DNA of 64,000 nt from an uncultured Syntrophobacterales bacterium (GTDB lineage Bacteria; Desulfobacterota; Syntrophia; Syntrophales; UBA5619): NCBI GenBank assembly GCA_903928915.1, contig CAIYSL010000076.1, forward strand, positions 1-64,000, given 5' to 3'. A program made the translations under genes and the position numbers. Positions 1-9,304 of the stretch are shown in pieces; the stretch's first letter is position 1; each line of letters begins with the position of its first letter. Under the pieces are notes generated by a model. The model saw only the letters and a list, made by a program, of their open reading frames with translations. It did no database searches and was not told the DNA's origin.

Positions 1-995
1 GTCAACGCCCACCCCTTGCCGAAGGAGTCGAGCGCGAGCCCCAGGTAGGGGATGAAGGCCAGAATCAGGATGAAGGCCAGAAAGGCGATTGCCCCGGCCT
101 GCGCCAGCGGGGAGAGCTTCTTCCGCTCGATCACCGAGTAGGAGAGCGAACTGTAATCCTTGATCGACACGTACTTCTTGGCGATGATCAGAAACAGGAT
201 CGCCAGGATCACCATGATCGCGGAGATGACGATCCCCATCTTGAACAGCCGCCGGTCCACGAACTGGACGATGTTCAGGTAGGCCTGGGAGGCCAGGAGG
301 TCGGAGATCCCCACCACCAGCGGCGTGGCGAAATCGGCAAAGGTCCAGATGAAGACCAGAAGCGCCCCGGATACGTACCCGGGGGTGGTCAGCGGGAAGG
401 TGATGTCCCAGAACTTGCGGACCCCCCGGGAGCCGACGCTCTCGGCCGCCTCGTCGAGGGAGGGCGAGATTTTCCCCATGGCGTCGACGATCGAAAGGGT
501 CATCAGCGGAAAGAGGTGGAGCGTCTCCACCAGGAGCACCCCGTGGAGGCCGTACATGAAGTTGATGGGGTGCTGGAATCCGAAATAGTCCTGGAGGATG
601 ATGTTCACGGTCCCGGCGCGGCCCAGGATGAACACGAACCCCATGACGCCGACCAGGGGCGGCATGATCATCGGGATGATCGTCAGGTAGGAGAACAGCC
701 CCCGGCCCGGAAAGTCGTACCTGAGCAGCAAAAAGGCGATAGCGATCCCGATGATCGAGGTGGTCATCACCGTGGCCGCGCCCAGGATAAGGGAGTTGAG
801 CAGGGCCTTCAGGTAGAAGGTGTCGGTGAAGAAGTCCAGGAAGTTCGTCAGGGTGAACACGCCCTCCTCGGTGGTGAAGCTGTCGTAGAACAGCCGGATC
901 AGCGGATAGATCAGAAAGATGATGAAGAAGGCCCAGATGGCGGCATAGGCCAGCAGACCGCCGAGCTTCATCTCCGACCAGACGCCGGGTTTCAC
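1..995 (-). CDS. Iron(III)-type ABC transporter permease (partial, 3' end outside window)
   Basis: Inner-membrane permease of a binding-protein-dependent importer. The reading frame stays open from a GTG at 995 to the window edge, giving about 331 residues of the amino-terminal part. That GTG is preceded closely by a GGGAGGGAGGT ribosome-binding site. The translation is strongly hydrophobic, with a first membrane segment near residues 10-30 and several more after it, and resembles the fused FbpB/ThiP-type permeases, which are usually 500 to 700 residues. It follows the ATPase gene (74 nt gap) and the binding-protein gene on the same strand, so it completes the importer. The substrate is inferred from the binding-protein family (iron or a similar small ligand) and cannot be read from the permease itself. 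Confidence 0.85.
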   Translation of the reverse strand, partial: MKPGVWSEMKLGGLLAYAAIWAFFIIFLIYPLIRLFYDSFTTEEGVFTLTNFLDFFTDTFYLKALLNSLILGAATVMTTSIIGIAIAFLLLRYDFPGRGLFSYLTIIPMIMPPLVGVMGFVFILGRAGTVNIILQDYFGFQHPINFMYGLHGVLLVETLHLFPLMTLSIVDAMGKISPSLDEAAESVGSRGVRKFWDITFPLTTPGYVSGALLVFIWTFADFATPLVVGISDLLASQAYLNIVQFVDRRLFKMGIVISAIMVILAILFLIIAKKYVSIKDYSSLSYSVIERKKLSPLAQAGAIAFLAFILILAFIPYLGLALDSFGKGWAL

Positions 996-1069
996 ACCTC
1001 CCTCCCCCGTGCGGGGTGGGGGTGGCAGGGCAATGGCTCTTTCCATTTCCACTTCTGCGTCCTCTCTTT

Positions 1070-2149
1070 TCAGGCGGGAATTCCCAGGGTGATCGGGACG
1101 GGGAAGCAGACCTGCACCTGCTCGCCGATCGGGAATATCTGCTGGTTCCAGGGGTTCTGCACGTCGACCTTAAAGATCGTCTCCGCGTCCAGTTCGATGT
1201 CATACCGGATCGTGTTGCCGATGTATGAGGCAAAGCTGACCGTTCCGGTGATCAGGTTCATGTCCTCGGTCCGATCGGCGGAGTAGCAGAGGGTAGCCAC
1301 CTCGGGACGGACGGTGACCTTGCAGCCATCACCCGCCTTGAACCGGGCCTCGAAGACGCAGCTGATCAGTCCGAAGCGGGTCTGCACGGCCATCCAGCCT
1401 TTCCCCTCCTGGATCTCCTTCACCTCGCCCGCGATCAGGTTGTTGATCCCGATGAAATCGGCCACAAAGGGATTCTCCGGCCGCTGGTAGAGATCACGGG
1501 GGGAGCCGAGCTGCTGGAGCTTCCCATGGTCGAGGACGGCGATGCGGTCCGACAGCGTCAGGGCCTCCTCCTGGTCGTGGGTCACGTAGATCGCGGTGAT
1601 CGCCAGCTCCTTCTGGAGCTTCCGGATCTCGGCGCGCACCTGCTGACGGATCTTGGCGTCCAGGTTGGACAGGGGCTCGTCGAGGAGCAGGACGTCCGGG
1701 TTGAGGACCAGCGCGCGTGCCAGGGCCACGCGCTGCTGCTGGCCGCCCGAAAGCTGGCCGGGGTACCGCTTTTCGAGCCCGGTCAGGTTGACCAGCGACA
1801 GGGCGTGGTCCACCTTCGGGCCGATCTCGGCCGTGGCGGTCTTCTTGATCTTGAGCCCGTAGGCCACATTGTCGAAGATCGTCATGTGCGGCCAGAGGGC
1901 GTAGTTCTGGAACACCATCCCGATGTTCCGTTCGTAGGGGGGGATGGCCGACACCTCGCGCTCCCCGAAGAAGATCTGGCCGCAATCGGGTTTGTGAAAC
2001 CCGCCGATCAGGCGCAGGATCGTCGTCTTACCGCACCCCGAAGGCCCGAGCAGGGTGAAGAGCTCGCCGTCCTTGATGTCGAGGGACACGTGACTCACCG
2101 CCTCCAGGCTGCCGAACCGCTTGACCATGTCCTTGAGCTGGATGTTCAT
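1070..2149 (-). CDS. ABC transporter ATP-binding protein (FbpC/PotA-like)
   Basis: Cytoplasmic ATPase that powers the importer encoded around it. The 359 residues hold the complete nucleotide-binding domain: Walker A GPSGCGKTT near 35-43, Q-loop in VFQNYALWPH, signature LSGGQQQR near 133, Walker B DVLLLDEP near 153-160 and the H-loop THD near 190. The last 120 or so residues form a TOBE-type regulatory domain, as in iron, spermidine and sugar importers of this class. The length is normal for the family. The gene lies between the binding-protein gene (108 nt upstream) and the permease (74 nt downstream), all on the minus strand. The Shine-Dalgarno before the ATG is weak (GGGA), so translation may depend partly on the upstream gene. 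Confidence 0.95.
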   Translation of the reverse strand: MNIQLKDMVKRFGSLEAVSHVSLDIKDGELFTLLGPSGCGKTTILRLIGGFHKPDCGQIFFGEREVSAIPPYERNIGMVFQNYALWPHMTIFDNVAYGLKIKKTATAEIGPKVDHALSLVNLTGLEKRYPGQLSGGQQQRVALARALVLNPDVLLLDEPLSNLDAKIRQQVRAEIRKLQKELAITAIYVTHDQEEALTLSDRIAVLDHGKLQQLGSPRDLYQRPENPFVADFIGINNLIAGEVKEIQEGKGWMAVQTRFGLISCVFEARFKAGDGCKVTVRPEVATLCYSADRTEDMNLITGTVSFASYIGNTIRYDIELDAETIFKVDVQNPWNQQIFPIGEQVQVCFPVPITLGIPA

Positions 2150-2257
2150 AGAATAATCCCGATGTCTGTACGAATCCTGCGGCCCCTCTTCCTCCGGTCC
2201 TTCCCGCGCGGGTCCGGGGCCCTCCCGAACGGGAGCACCCCGGACCTCCGGCGGGCC

Positions 2258-3382
2258 TTACTTCTTGACGATGTCCTTGTGCTTCTCGGCGATCTCCTTG
2301 CGGAAGTAGGCGTTGACCTCTTCATTGCGCTTTTTCTCGCCGGCGATCTTGGGGTCGTAGACGTTCCCGACCGGGATGTCGTAGAAGGAGCGGATCCCGG
2401 CGGTGAACTGGACCGCCTTCTCCGCGTTGGAGCCGGGCGCGCCCTGGACCTTGTATTTCGGCGTGATCGGGTACAGGCCGCGGTCCATCAGGATCCGCTG
2501 TCCCTCTTCGCTCAGGATGAATTCGACGAAGGCGTGCGCCGCCTTGGGATGGGGGGCGCCCTTGAGGACGGCCATCGGCTCCGGGGTCACGTAGGCGTTC
2601 TTCGGATAGGCGAACATCAGCTCGTAGCCGCCCAGGACCTCGGCGAAGGCCATGTAGCTGGGGACCGCCACGCCGACGGCGAACTCACCCTTGGCCACGA
2701 CGCTCGGCACGTCGCGGGAACGGGCGGTGAAGATGCCCGTGTTGGCCGCCAGCTTCGTCAGCCACCCCCACCCCTTTTCCCAACCGTGCATGGCAAGGAT
2801 CACCTCGTAACTCGCGTGGCTGGAGCTCGACCGGTCGGGCGTGCACTGGGCGATGTGGCCTTTCAGTTTGGGGTTGAGCAGGTCTTCCCAGTCCTTGATC
2901 TCCACGCCGTAGCGCTTGGCCAGCTTCGGCTGGTAGATCAGGCCGTAGGGTTCGAGCGTCGTCCCAACCCAGAACCCCTTGGGGTCCTTCAACGGCAGCG
3001 GCACCGGTTTGCCGATCGCGGCCGGGATCTCATCCCACATGGCCTTGGGGACCTGCACCTTGTCCAGGAGGGCCTGGTCGGCCAGGAGGTCGAACAGTGT
3101 CCCCTCGCCGCCCCAGAAGACGTCCGCGCGGGGTTTCCCCTTCCACTCGACGATCTGACCGTAGGCGACGGGCGTTCCCTGCGGCATGGCGCTGGTCTTG
3201 AGGTCCACGTTGTACTTTTTTTTCACAAAGGCTGCGAAGGCCTTCAGGGCCGGATCGTGGACGTCTTTCGACACCGGGGTGATGAGATAGAACTCGTTCT
3301 CGATCGCCTGGGCGAACCCGATCCCGGTCAGGGTAACGAGGCCCATGACCGCCAGGGCTATGACCGCTGCAAACCGTTTCAT
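2258..3382 (-). CDS. Iron-type extracellular solute-binding protein
   Basis: Periplasmic receptor of the ABC importer. The 374-residue protein begins with a typical signal peptide (MKRF, a hydrophobic stretch to about residue 22, then AQA as a likely cleavage site). The rest matches the layout of family 1 / iron(III)-type binding proteins, with a conserved carboxy-terminal helix region (AFVEFILSEEGQRIL). The start is supported by a strong AAGGAGGTG eight bases upstream. It is the first gene of the three-gene transporter operon, which suits the high expression binding proteins need. Ferric iron is the commonest ligand of this family, but phosphonate, thiamine and sugar-phosphate binders also exist, so the substrate stays open. 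Confidence 0.93.
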   Translation of the reverse strand: MKRFAAVIALAVMGLVTLTGIGFAQAIENEFYLITPVSKDVHDPALKAFAAFVKKKYNVDLKTSAMPQGTPVAYGQIVEWKGKPRADVFWGGEGTLFDLLADQALLDKVQVPKAMWDEIPAAIGKPVPLPLKDPKGFWVGTTLEPYGLIYQPKLAKRYGVEIKDWEDLLNPKLKGHIAQCTPDRSSSSHASYEVILAMHGWEKGWGWLTKLAANTGIFTARSRDVPSVVAKGEFAVGVAVPSYMAFAEVLGGYELMFAYPKNAYVTPEPMAVLKGAPHPKAAHAFVEFILSEEGQRILMDRGLYPITPKYKVQGAPGSNAEKAVQFTAGIRSFYDIPVGNVYDPKIAGEKKRNEEVNAYFRKEIAEKHKDIVKK

Positions 3383-3656
3383 GAGACACCTCCTTAAATG
3401 GGTTAGTATCCGCGTCAGTGAACGTCACTTCCCCTTGCGGGCGCGAGGGGCCTGCGAGTGGTTGAGGGATTTCCGCTGTTGTTGCGCGGGGTGGAACCGG
3501 GAGCGAACGTGCTTGTCGAAAAAGCGAAACGGATCGGCCGGGAGCGAAGGGATGATCAACAGGGCAACAACGTCGTCATTGCACCGCTTGACACGTTTCA
3601 TTCACCACCTCGACCGCATATGACAGGATGAGTGTGCCGCTGTTTTTTACCAGTGC

Positions 3657-3686
3657 ACCATAGCCACAATGCCCGGGGAATGTCAA
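3657..3686 (-). promoter_or_regulatory. Sigma70-type promoter for the iron-type importer operon
   Basis: Read on the minus strand: -35 TTGACA at 3686-3681, 18-bp spacer, -10 TATGGT at 3662-3657. It would give a long untranslated leader before the binding-protein start at 3382. Confidence 0.55.
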
Positions 3687-3709
3687 GTCAAACCCGCCTG
3701 TTAATTACC

Positions 3710-3739
3710 TGGACAGGGCCCGGGGGGGTGGGGTATACT
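3710..3739 (+). promoter_or_regulatory. Sigma70-type promoter for the PAS-GGDEF gene
   Basis: -35 TGGACA at 3710-3715, 18-bp spacer, -10 TATACT at 3734-3739. Start of transcription would be near 3746, leaving a leader of about 36 nt with GGAG before the ATG at 3782. Confidence 0.6.
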
Positions 3740-3781
3740 GTGACGAATGAACCTCCCGTATCTACGGAGCTTTGAACCGGC

Positions 3782-5029
3782 ATGACGCATGAAAGGAAAC
3801 CCGTGAGGGACATCCGCAGGTATCGGCTGTTGTACGAACACAGCCGGGACATGCTGCTGTTCATCCGCGCCCGGGACGGGAGGATCCTGGATGCAAGCCC
3901 CTCTGCCGTCGCAGCGTACCAGTACTCGCGCGCCGAGCTGTGCTCCCTGACGATCCATGCCCTGCGGGCGCCCGACACGCGTGCCGATGTGGAGGCGCGG
4001 CTGGCGACGGCCCAGGCCGCGGGCGTTCTGTTCGAAACGCGCCACTGCCGCAAAGACGGTACCGTGTTCCCCGTCGAGGTCAGCGCGCAGAGTGCGAACT
4101 TCGGGCGTCAAGAGGTTATCTTGAGCATCGGCCGCGACATCACGGACCGCAAACGGGTCGAGCGGCTGCTCGCAAAGGAGCGGGAAGAGCTGCGGGTGAT
4201 CCTGGACGCCGCGCCGGTCATGATCTTCTACAAGGACAGGGACAATCGGATCATCCGCGTCAACAGGGCGCGCGCCGAGGCGTCGGGGCTGGCGAAGGAA
4301 GGCATGGAGGGAAAGACCGTTGGCGAACTGTTCCCCGACCGTGCGGCCGAGTATTGGAAGAACGACCGGGAGGTCATCAGCTCCGGCGAGCCGAAACGGA
4401 GCATCGTCGAGATGATCGAGACCCCCGGGGGGCCGCGGTGGGTCCGGACGGACAAGATCCCCTATCGCGACGAAGCGGGGACGGTGAGCGGGGTCATCGG
4501 GTTTTCCGTCGACATCACCGAGCTCAAACAGATGGAAGCGGAGCTCCGGGAGACGGCCCTGCGGGATCCCCTCACGGGCCTGTTCAACCGCCGCGGGTTC
4601 ATCGCCCTGGCGGAGCAGCAGATCAAGACGGCCAACCGGACCGGGAAGCCGCTGCTGGTCATCTACGCCGACGTGGATGATATGAAGCTGATCAACGACA
4701 CCCGGGGTCATGAAGAAGGGGACCGGGCCCTGATCGATGCCGCCCGGGTCCTCACCCAGACGTTCCGGGAATCGGACCTGATCGCCCGCATCGGCGGAGA
4801 TGAATTCGCGGTCCTGTCGATCGGCATCACCGACAGGAACCGCGAAACCTATGCGCGGCGCCTCCGGGAGACGATCGCTTCGTTCAACGCCGATCAGCCC
4901 CGACCGTACAGACTCGCCCTGAGCTGGGGCACGGCCGTGTATGACCCCCGCACCCCCCAGTCGCTGGACAAGCTGCTGTCGCGGGCGGACCGGATGATGT
5001 ACCGGCAGAAGCGGGGGAAGGCGCGGTAG
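3782..5029 (+). CDS. Diguanylate cyclase with two PAS domains
   Basis: Soluble signalling enzyme expected to make cyclic di-GMP from two GTP. The 415 residues contain a PAS domain (about 10-130), a second PAS domain (about 135-250) and a carboxy-terminal GGDEF domain. The active-site motif is an intact GGDEF near residue 338. Five residues before it lies RESD, a full RxxD product-inhibition site, so the enzyme should be active and feedback-limited. No membrane segment or signal peptide is visible, so the stimulus is probably cytosolic (redox, gas or small ligand through PAS); no cofactor-binding residue can be assigned by eye. The ATG is preceded by GGAG. It converges with glpC, only 12 nt separating the two stops. 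Confidence 0.93.
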   Translation: MTHERKPVRDIRRYRLLYEHSRDMLLFIRARDGRILDASPSAVAAYQYSRAELCSLTIHALRAPDTRADVEARLATAQAAGVLFETRHCRKDGTVFPVEVSAQSANFGRQEVILSIGRDITDRKRVERLLAKEREELRVILDAAPVMIFYKDRDNRIIRVNRARAEASGLAKEGMEGKTVGELFPDRAAEYWKNDREVISSGEPKRSIVEMIETPGGPRWVRTDKIPYRDEAGTVSGVIGFSVDITELKQMEAELRETALRDPLTGLFNRRGFIALAEQQIKTANRTGKPLLVIYADVDDMKLINDTRGHEEGDRALIDAARVLTQTFRESDLIARIGGDEFAVLSIGITDRNRETYARRLRETIASFNADQPRPYRLALSWGTAVYDPRTPQSLDKLLSRADRMMYRQKRGKAR

Positions 5030-5041
5030 GGCCCGACGCGC

Positions 5042-6268
5042 TCACCCCTCGGCCAGGGCGTCGCGCAGGAGCTGGACCGGGTGGAGGACCTCCCGGCCGG
5101 TCAGCGCCCGAAGCTGCATCCGGCACCCCTCGCAGTCGGTGACGATCGTGTCGGGGTCGAGCCGGCCGACCTCCTTCTTCAGCCCCTTGCCGATCTCCTC
5201 GCTGATCGGGTACTTCTCCTTCCTGAACCCGTACAGCCCGCCCAGGCCGCAGCACTCCGTATCCAGCATCGCGACCTCGACACCCGGGACCAGCCGGAGC
5301 AGCTCCAGGGCGGGCAGACCGATGTTGAGCGCCCTGAGGTGGCAGGGGGTGAAATAGGCGACCTTCCGGGGGAGCGGCTTGAACCGCACCGCCGCGTCGT
5401 TCTCTTCCTGCCGGCGCACCAGGAATTCGCAGATATCGAACAGCCGCACCGCCAGCTCCTGGGCCCCCGGCAGGTTCAAGAGGGGGCCGTACTCGTGGCG
5501 GAGCATCATGCCGCAGCTCGTCGACGAGAAGACGAGGTCGGTCCCCTCGCGGACAGTCGGCAGGAGCAGGGAGAGGTTCCGCTGCCCCATCTCCCGGGCG
5601 CCCCGGAGGTCCCCGACGCCGAGGCGGGGGATCCCGCAGCAGCGCTGGGGCGGGACGGTGACCGTGAACCCGGCTGCCTCGAGGAGCGCCACGGCGGCCT
5701 TGCCCACGTCGACCTCGTTGGTGTTGGTGAAGCAGCCGTGGAAGTAGGCGATCCGCGGCCGGCCGGCGCTCTCGGGCGCCTGCCGGTCGGCGAACCACTT
5801 CCGGAACGTGGGGTACTCGTAGGGAGGAAGCATCCGCCGCCGGTCGATCGCCAGGGTGCGGTCGAGGAGCCACCTGACCGTACGGTTCTGCAGAAGTGGG
5901 TTGACGAAACGGGAGTACCGGGCCGCCAGCTCGCCGAACAGGTCGCTCCGGACGAGGAGCCAGTCCCGGAGGCCCCTGCCCCGTTCATCCAGGAATTTCG
6001 CCTTTGCCAGGAGGTTCAGCTCGGAGATGGGTACGCCGGCCGGACAGGCGGTGTCGCAGAGGCGGCAGGCCGTGCAGAGTTCGATCCAGTCGTCCACGGA
6101 GGCCTCGGCGGCGGAACGGAACCGCTGCGCCCCCGGACCGGCCTGCTTCGGCCCGGGAAAGCGGGGGGTCACGCGGGCCACCGGGCAGACGGCCATGCAG
6201 GTGGCGCACCGGACGCAGAGATCCGGCAGCGTGCGCGCAGGGTTGCGGGGTTCGGTCGCGGGCGTCAT
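5042..6268 (-). CDS. glpC: Anaerobic glycerol-3-phosphate dehydrogenase subunit C
   Basis: Membrane-anchoring, electron-transferring subunit of the anaerobic glycerol-3-phosphate dehydrogenase. It passes electrons from GlpAB to the quinone pool. The 408 residues carry two ferredoxin-type 4Fe-4S motifs near the amino terminus (CVRCATCMAVCP and CTACRLCDTACP) and two CCG cysteine-rich domains (CCGIPRLG and CCGLGGLYG), the layout of GlpC and heterodisulfide-reductase-D-like proteins. The frame is open far upstream, but the real start is the ATG at 6268: it overlaps the glpB stop by four bases (ATGA), and the conserved protein begins there. Last gene of the glpABC operon; its length matches E. coli GlpC (396). 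Confidence 0.95.
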   Translation of the reverse strand: MTPATEPRNPARTLPDLCVRCATCMAVCPVARVTPRFPGPKQAGPGAQRFRSAAEASVDDWIELCTACRLCDTACPAGVPISELNLLAKAKFLDERGRGLRDWLLVRSDLFGELAARYSRFVNPLLQNRTVRWLLDRTLAIDRRRMLPPYEYPTFRKWFADRQAPESAGRPRIAYFHGCFTNTNEVDVGKAAVALLEAAGFTVTVPPQRCCGIPRLGVGDLRGAREMGQRNLSLLLPTVREGTDLVFSSTSCGMMLRHEYGPLLNLPGAQELAVRLFDICEFLVRRQEENDAAVRFKPLPRKVAYFTPCHLRALNIGLPALELLRLVPGVEVAMLDTECCGLGGLYGFRKEKYPISEEIGKGLKKEVGRLDPDTIVTDCEGCRMQLRALTGREVLHPVQLLRDALAEG

Positions 6269-7491
6269 GCCTTCAGCGCCTCCTGCGCGGCCCGATACCC
6301 CGTGGCGATCGCGATCCCCTCGCGGGAGTGTTCCTCGATCGACTGATGGTTGGCTAGGATCGACCCCGCCACCCGGACGTTGGTCAAGAGCGGAGCCCCC
6401 CCCTCGCCCGACGGCCGGAGGGACCGGTCGGTCGCGATCCCCGCCGCGTGGATCGGGTGCGCCTCGGGCTGGAAGAACCGTTCCCGAAACCAGTCGCCGC
6501 GGCCGGCGGGCTGCGAGACGGGGAGGTGGAAGACCGGCTCGACGATCCGGTCCATCTCCGCCCAGAGGCCGCCGCCGAGGAATCGGCCGGTGGCCAGGAT
6601 GTACTGCTCCGCACGGTATTCGGTTTCCAGCGGCGGATTGCAGACCCTGATTCCCTCGCACCGTCCGCCCTTCACGGTGACGCCGGTGACGGGGTTCCCC
6701 ATCAGAAAGGTTGCCCCCTTCGCGATCAGCCGCTCCCGGAAGCGGTTGAAAATCCTGAGGCCGGGGATCGACGGGGGGAGCATCGGGATCTCGAACACCC
6801 GGGCGCCGATCACCCCTTCCAGGTCCTCCAGGACCGCCGCGGGATCGCACAGCCCGAGGATGGCGGGCAGGCCGATCCGTTTCTCCCCGGCCTTCTGCCC
6901 CCGGATCGCTTCGCCCAGGCTTTTCCGGAAGGGCTCCTCGTCCATCAGCCGGGCGAGGGCCAGCGCGGTCAACCCCTCCAGGCCGTATCGCGGAAGCGAG
7001 ATGTTCACCCCGCGGCACTTGAGATGGAGGGAGACCGTGTCGCCCTGGAAGTCTTTGAACCCCCGAAAACCGACGACCAGCGTCTCTTCCGCCACGAGCC
7101 CTGCGCCGGCCCGCATTGTGATCGGCAGCAGATAGGTGGGGCGGAGCGTCCCGGTTCCGGTGGGGACGAGGCTGTTGGTCAGGCCTGCGGCGACGAAGCG
7201 GTAGGGGGAGGGGAACAGCTCCTGAAAGGCGACGAGCGCCTCGGCGATCCCTTCCCAGCCAGTCCGGGCGTAGGGGTGGCCGGGGTGCGTCCCGATCCAG
7301 TCCGAGACCCCCGCATCCAGGTTTACCCCGGGCGGGACCTCACCCAGGACGTCGATCGAGTTTCCGAACAGGGCCAGCGATCCGATGCCCCGGCCGACGA
7401 CGAGGACCCGCGCCCCCGCCTCAGCGGCCGTCCGGGCGGCGGTGAGTCCCGCGAGTCCCGTCCCGATGACGATCAGGTCCCAGCGCTTCAT
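6265..7491 (-). CDS. glpB: Anaerobic glycerol-3-phosphate dehydrogenase subunit B
   Basis: Flavoprotein subunit that, with GlpA, oxidises sn-glycerol-3-phosphate to dihydroxyacetone phosphate. The 408-residue protein opens with a dinucleotide-binding strand-loop-helix, VIGTGLAGLTAARTAAEAG, within the first 25 residues, and has a second flavoprotein motif (ILATGRFLGGG) further on, as in E. coli GlpB (419). The start was set at the ATG overlapping the glpA stop by four bases; the longer open frame upstream is only a shadow of glpA. Both junctions of this operon are ATGA overlaps, so the three subunits are probably made by translational coupling. Confidence 0.95.
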   Translation of the reverse strand: MKRWDLIVIGTGLAGLTAARTAAEAGARVLVVGRGIGSLALFGNSIDVLGEVPPGVNLDAGVSDWIGTHPGHPYARTGWEGIAEALVAFQELFPSPYRFVAAGLTNSLVPTGTGTLRPTYLLPITMRAGAGLVAEETLVVGFRGFKDFQGDTVSLHLKCRGVNISLPRYGLEGLTALALARLMDEEPFRKSLGEAIRGQKAGEKRIGLPAILGLCDPAAVLEDLEGVIGARVFEIPMLPPSIPGLRIFNRFRERLIAKGATFLMGNPVTGVTVKGGRCEGIRVCNPPLETEYRAEQYILATGRFLGGGLWAEMDRIVEPVFHLPVSQPAGRGDWFRERFFQPEAHPIHAAGIATDRSLRPSGEGGAPLLTNVRVAGSILANHQSIEEHSREGIAIATGYRAAQEALKA

Positions 7492-9059
7492 TCCCCGCCT
7501 CCTGCGGACCCGTCGTTGCCCGCGGCGTTGAGGTTGAACAGCCCCTTGTAGATCGACTCGATCAGCTCCTCCTCTTTGAGCGAAATCCCCCAGAGGACCG
7601 GGCGGATCCCCTTCCACCGCTCCTCGAGAAAGGCCCGCAGGATGCGGTTGGAGTCGCCGCGCCCCTCGGCCTTGCGCATCTCGTTGAGCAGTCCCAGCAG
7701 CCGATACACGCAGAACCCCCCCTGGCAGGTTCCCTTGGCCAGGCGGGTGCGGTGGAGGATGTCCTGGAGCTCCCGCACCTTTCCCTCCCGGAGGATCGCG
7801 TCCACCGCCTCGCGCGGGACGAGCTCGCAGTCGCAGAGGATCTCCCCGCGGGAGGCGGGGGTCTGCCGGCGGAGCCACAGGAGTCGGTCCTGCAGCGCAT
7901 GGCCCAGCCCCGCGCCGGGGAGACGCTGGGCCTGGGTGAGGCAGGGGACACGGAGCCCCATCCGCGCGCAGATGAAATCCGTGGTCCGTTCGGCCATCAG
8001 CCGGTAGGTCATCAGCTTTCCGCCGGTGATCGTGACCAGCCCCTTCACCCCGTCGCGGCCCTCGTGATCGATCAGGGCGAACCCGCGGCTGATGCCCCGG
8101 TCGTCGTCGGTTTCTCCCACCTGCACGAGGGGGCGGACGCCCGCGTAGGCGCGGGTGAACCGCTCGCCCCGGAGGGAGGGGATCAGCCGGGAAAGTTCGT
8201 CGACCAACAGCGAGACCTCGTCGGGCGTGACCTCGTACTGCTCCAGGTCGTCGGAACGCGACGAGGTGGTGCCGAGGATCGAGACGGTGTCGTTCGGGAC
8301 GATGATGTCGCCGCTCGCCGGGGGGCGGCACCGGTTGATGACCCGCTCGGTCAGCCGGGTGTTGGTGATCAGCATCGACCCCTTCGACAGGGCGATCCCG
8401 ATCTTGAGGCCGGCCAGGGCGAGGATCTGGTTCGCCCAGGCGCCGGTGGCGTTGACGACCCAGGGGGCCGCGATGGTGAACTCCTGGCCCGTCAGCCGGT
8501 CCCGGAGGGTCGCCCCGGTGACCCGGCTGCCCTCCCTGAGCAGACCGGTGGCCTCGGTGTGAAGGAAGAAGCGCGCCCCGCGGGACTCGGCGTCCCGGGC
8601 GTTTTCCACGACGAGGGTGAAGGGATCGATCGCCCCGTCGGGGACCTGGACCGCGCCGATGGTGTCGGGGGTGAGCCGCGGCTCCAGCGAGAGCGTCTCG
8701 CGCGGGGAGAGGGGAATGGTTTCGATGCCCGCGACTTCGCAGGCGCGGATGAAGGTGGCGCGGTATTCGGCGCCGTCTTCGGGGAGCGACACGAACAGGC
8801 CGCCGGTGTCTTCGATGCAGTGGGGGGCGATGCGCCTGAGGATCCGGTTTTCGCTGATGCACTCCCGGGCGGCTTCGGGGTCGTTGACGGCATAGCGGCC
8901 GCCGCTGTGGAGGAGACCCTGGTTTCTGCCGGAGGCCCCGGAGGTGAAATCGCCGCGTTCCACCAGGATGGAGGGGATGCCGCGCAGGGCGAGGTCGCGT
9001 GCGATGCCGGCCCCGGTCGCGCCGCCGCCGATGATGAGCACATCCGTTTGCAGATCCAT
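7488..9059 (-). CDS. glpA: Anaerobic glycerol-3-phosphate dehydrogenase subunit A
   Basis: Catalytic FAD subunit of the anaerobic glycerol-3-phosphate dehydrogenase. The 523 residues start with an FAD-binding motif (IIGGGATGAGIARDLALRG) and the GRNQGLLHSGGRYA segment typical of the GlpA/GlpD family. The carboxy-terminal 120 residues hold a BFD-like [2Fe-2S] domain with the cysteine pairs CDC and CQGGFC, which separates GlpA from the aerobic GlpD. First gene of glpABC. A TTGACA hexamer about 95 bp upstream probably belongs to its promoter. No glycerol kinase or facilitator gene is nearby, so the enzyme may serve lipid-derived glycerol-3-phosphate or NADH-independent redox cycling; that is inference. 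Confidence 0.96.
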   Translation of the reverse strand: MDLQTDVLIIGGGATGAGIARDLALRGIPSILVERGDFTSGASGRNQGLLHSGGRYAVNDPEAARECISENRILRRIAPHCIEDTGGLFVSLPEDGAEYRATFIRACEVAGIETIPLSPRETLSLEPRLTPDTIGAVQVPDGAIDPFTLVVENARDAESRGARFFLHTEATGLLREGSRVTGATLRDRLTGQEFTIAAPWVVNATGAWANQILALAGLKIGIALSKGSMLITNTRLTERVINRCRPPASGDIIVPNDTVSILGTTSSRSDDLEQYEVTPDEVSLLVDELSRLIPSLRGERFTRAYAGVRPLVQVGETDDDRGISRGFALIDHEGRDGVKGLVTITGGKLMTYRLMAERTTDFICARMGLRVPCLTQAQRLPGAGLGHALQDRLLWLRRQTPASRGEILCDCELVPREAVDAILREGKVRELQDILHRTRLAKGTCQGGFCVYRLLGLLNEMRKAEGRGDSNRILRAFLEERWKGIRPVLWGISLKEEELIESIYKGLFNLNAAGNDGSAGGGE

Positions 9060-9127
9060 GACTCGCCGCCGTGGGGAAGGAAGGCCGACGATCCGGAAAC
9101 ATCCGGTATTATCAGGCCTTTGCGGGT

Positions 9128-9156
9128 TTGCTACCAGGATATCCGCGGATTGTCAA
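9128..9156 (-). promoter_or_regulatory. Possible promoter of glpABC
   Basis: Minus-strand TTGACA at 9156-9151, 17-bp spacer and a weak -10 (TAGCAA, 9133-9128). The -35 is perfect but the -10 poor, so an activator may be needed if this is real. Confidence 0.4.
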
Positions 9157-9235
9157 GGCAAATGCGCATGTTCGGCGGGCCTCGGCCGGTCAGCGGGCGG
9201 CTGCCCCGTGGGGACCTCCCGCCGGTCCGGCAGGC

Positions 9236-9263
9236 TTGCGCAGGGGCGGCGATGTGGTACAAT
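9236..9263 (+). promoter_or_regulatory. Promoter of the small coiled-coil gene
   Basis: -35 TTGCGC at 9236-9241, 16-bp spacer, -10 TACAAT at 9258-9263, with transcription predicted from about 9270. Confidence 0.5.
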
Positions 9264-9304
9264 CCGGCTCCGGACAGGCTGTCTGTCTCCGCGGGATGGG
9301 AATC

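Larger units (their letters stand above)
3383..3781. other. Divergent intergenic region between importer operon and cyclase gene
   Basis: No convincing gene is seen in this 399-bp gap. It holds back-to-back promoter-like elements (listed separately) firing left into the importer operon and right into the cyclase gene. The importer transcript would have a leader of about 270 nt, long enough for regulation, but I recognise no known riboswitch in it. Confidence 0.5.

Noticed and set aside
1526-3397. Long plus-strand open frame (623 codons) across the importer genes
   Set aside because: It is antisense to two well-supported genes, has arginine/glycine-rich shadow composition and no family motifs. 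High GC makes long spurious frames common; the same applies to 29012-31384 and 49339-51474.
6269-7018. Upstream extension of glpC into glpB
   Set aside because: The extra residues are an out-of-frame reading of glpB with typical Arg/Pro/Gly-rich shadow composition; the ATGA overlap marks the true start.
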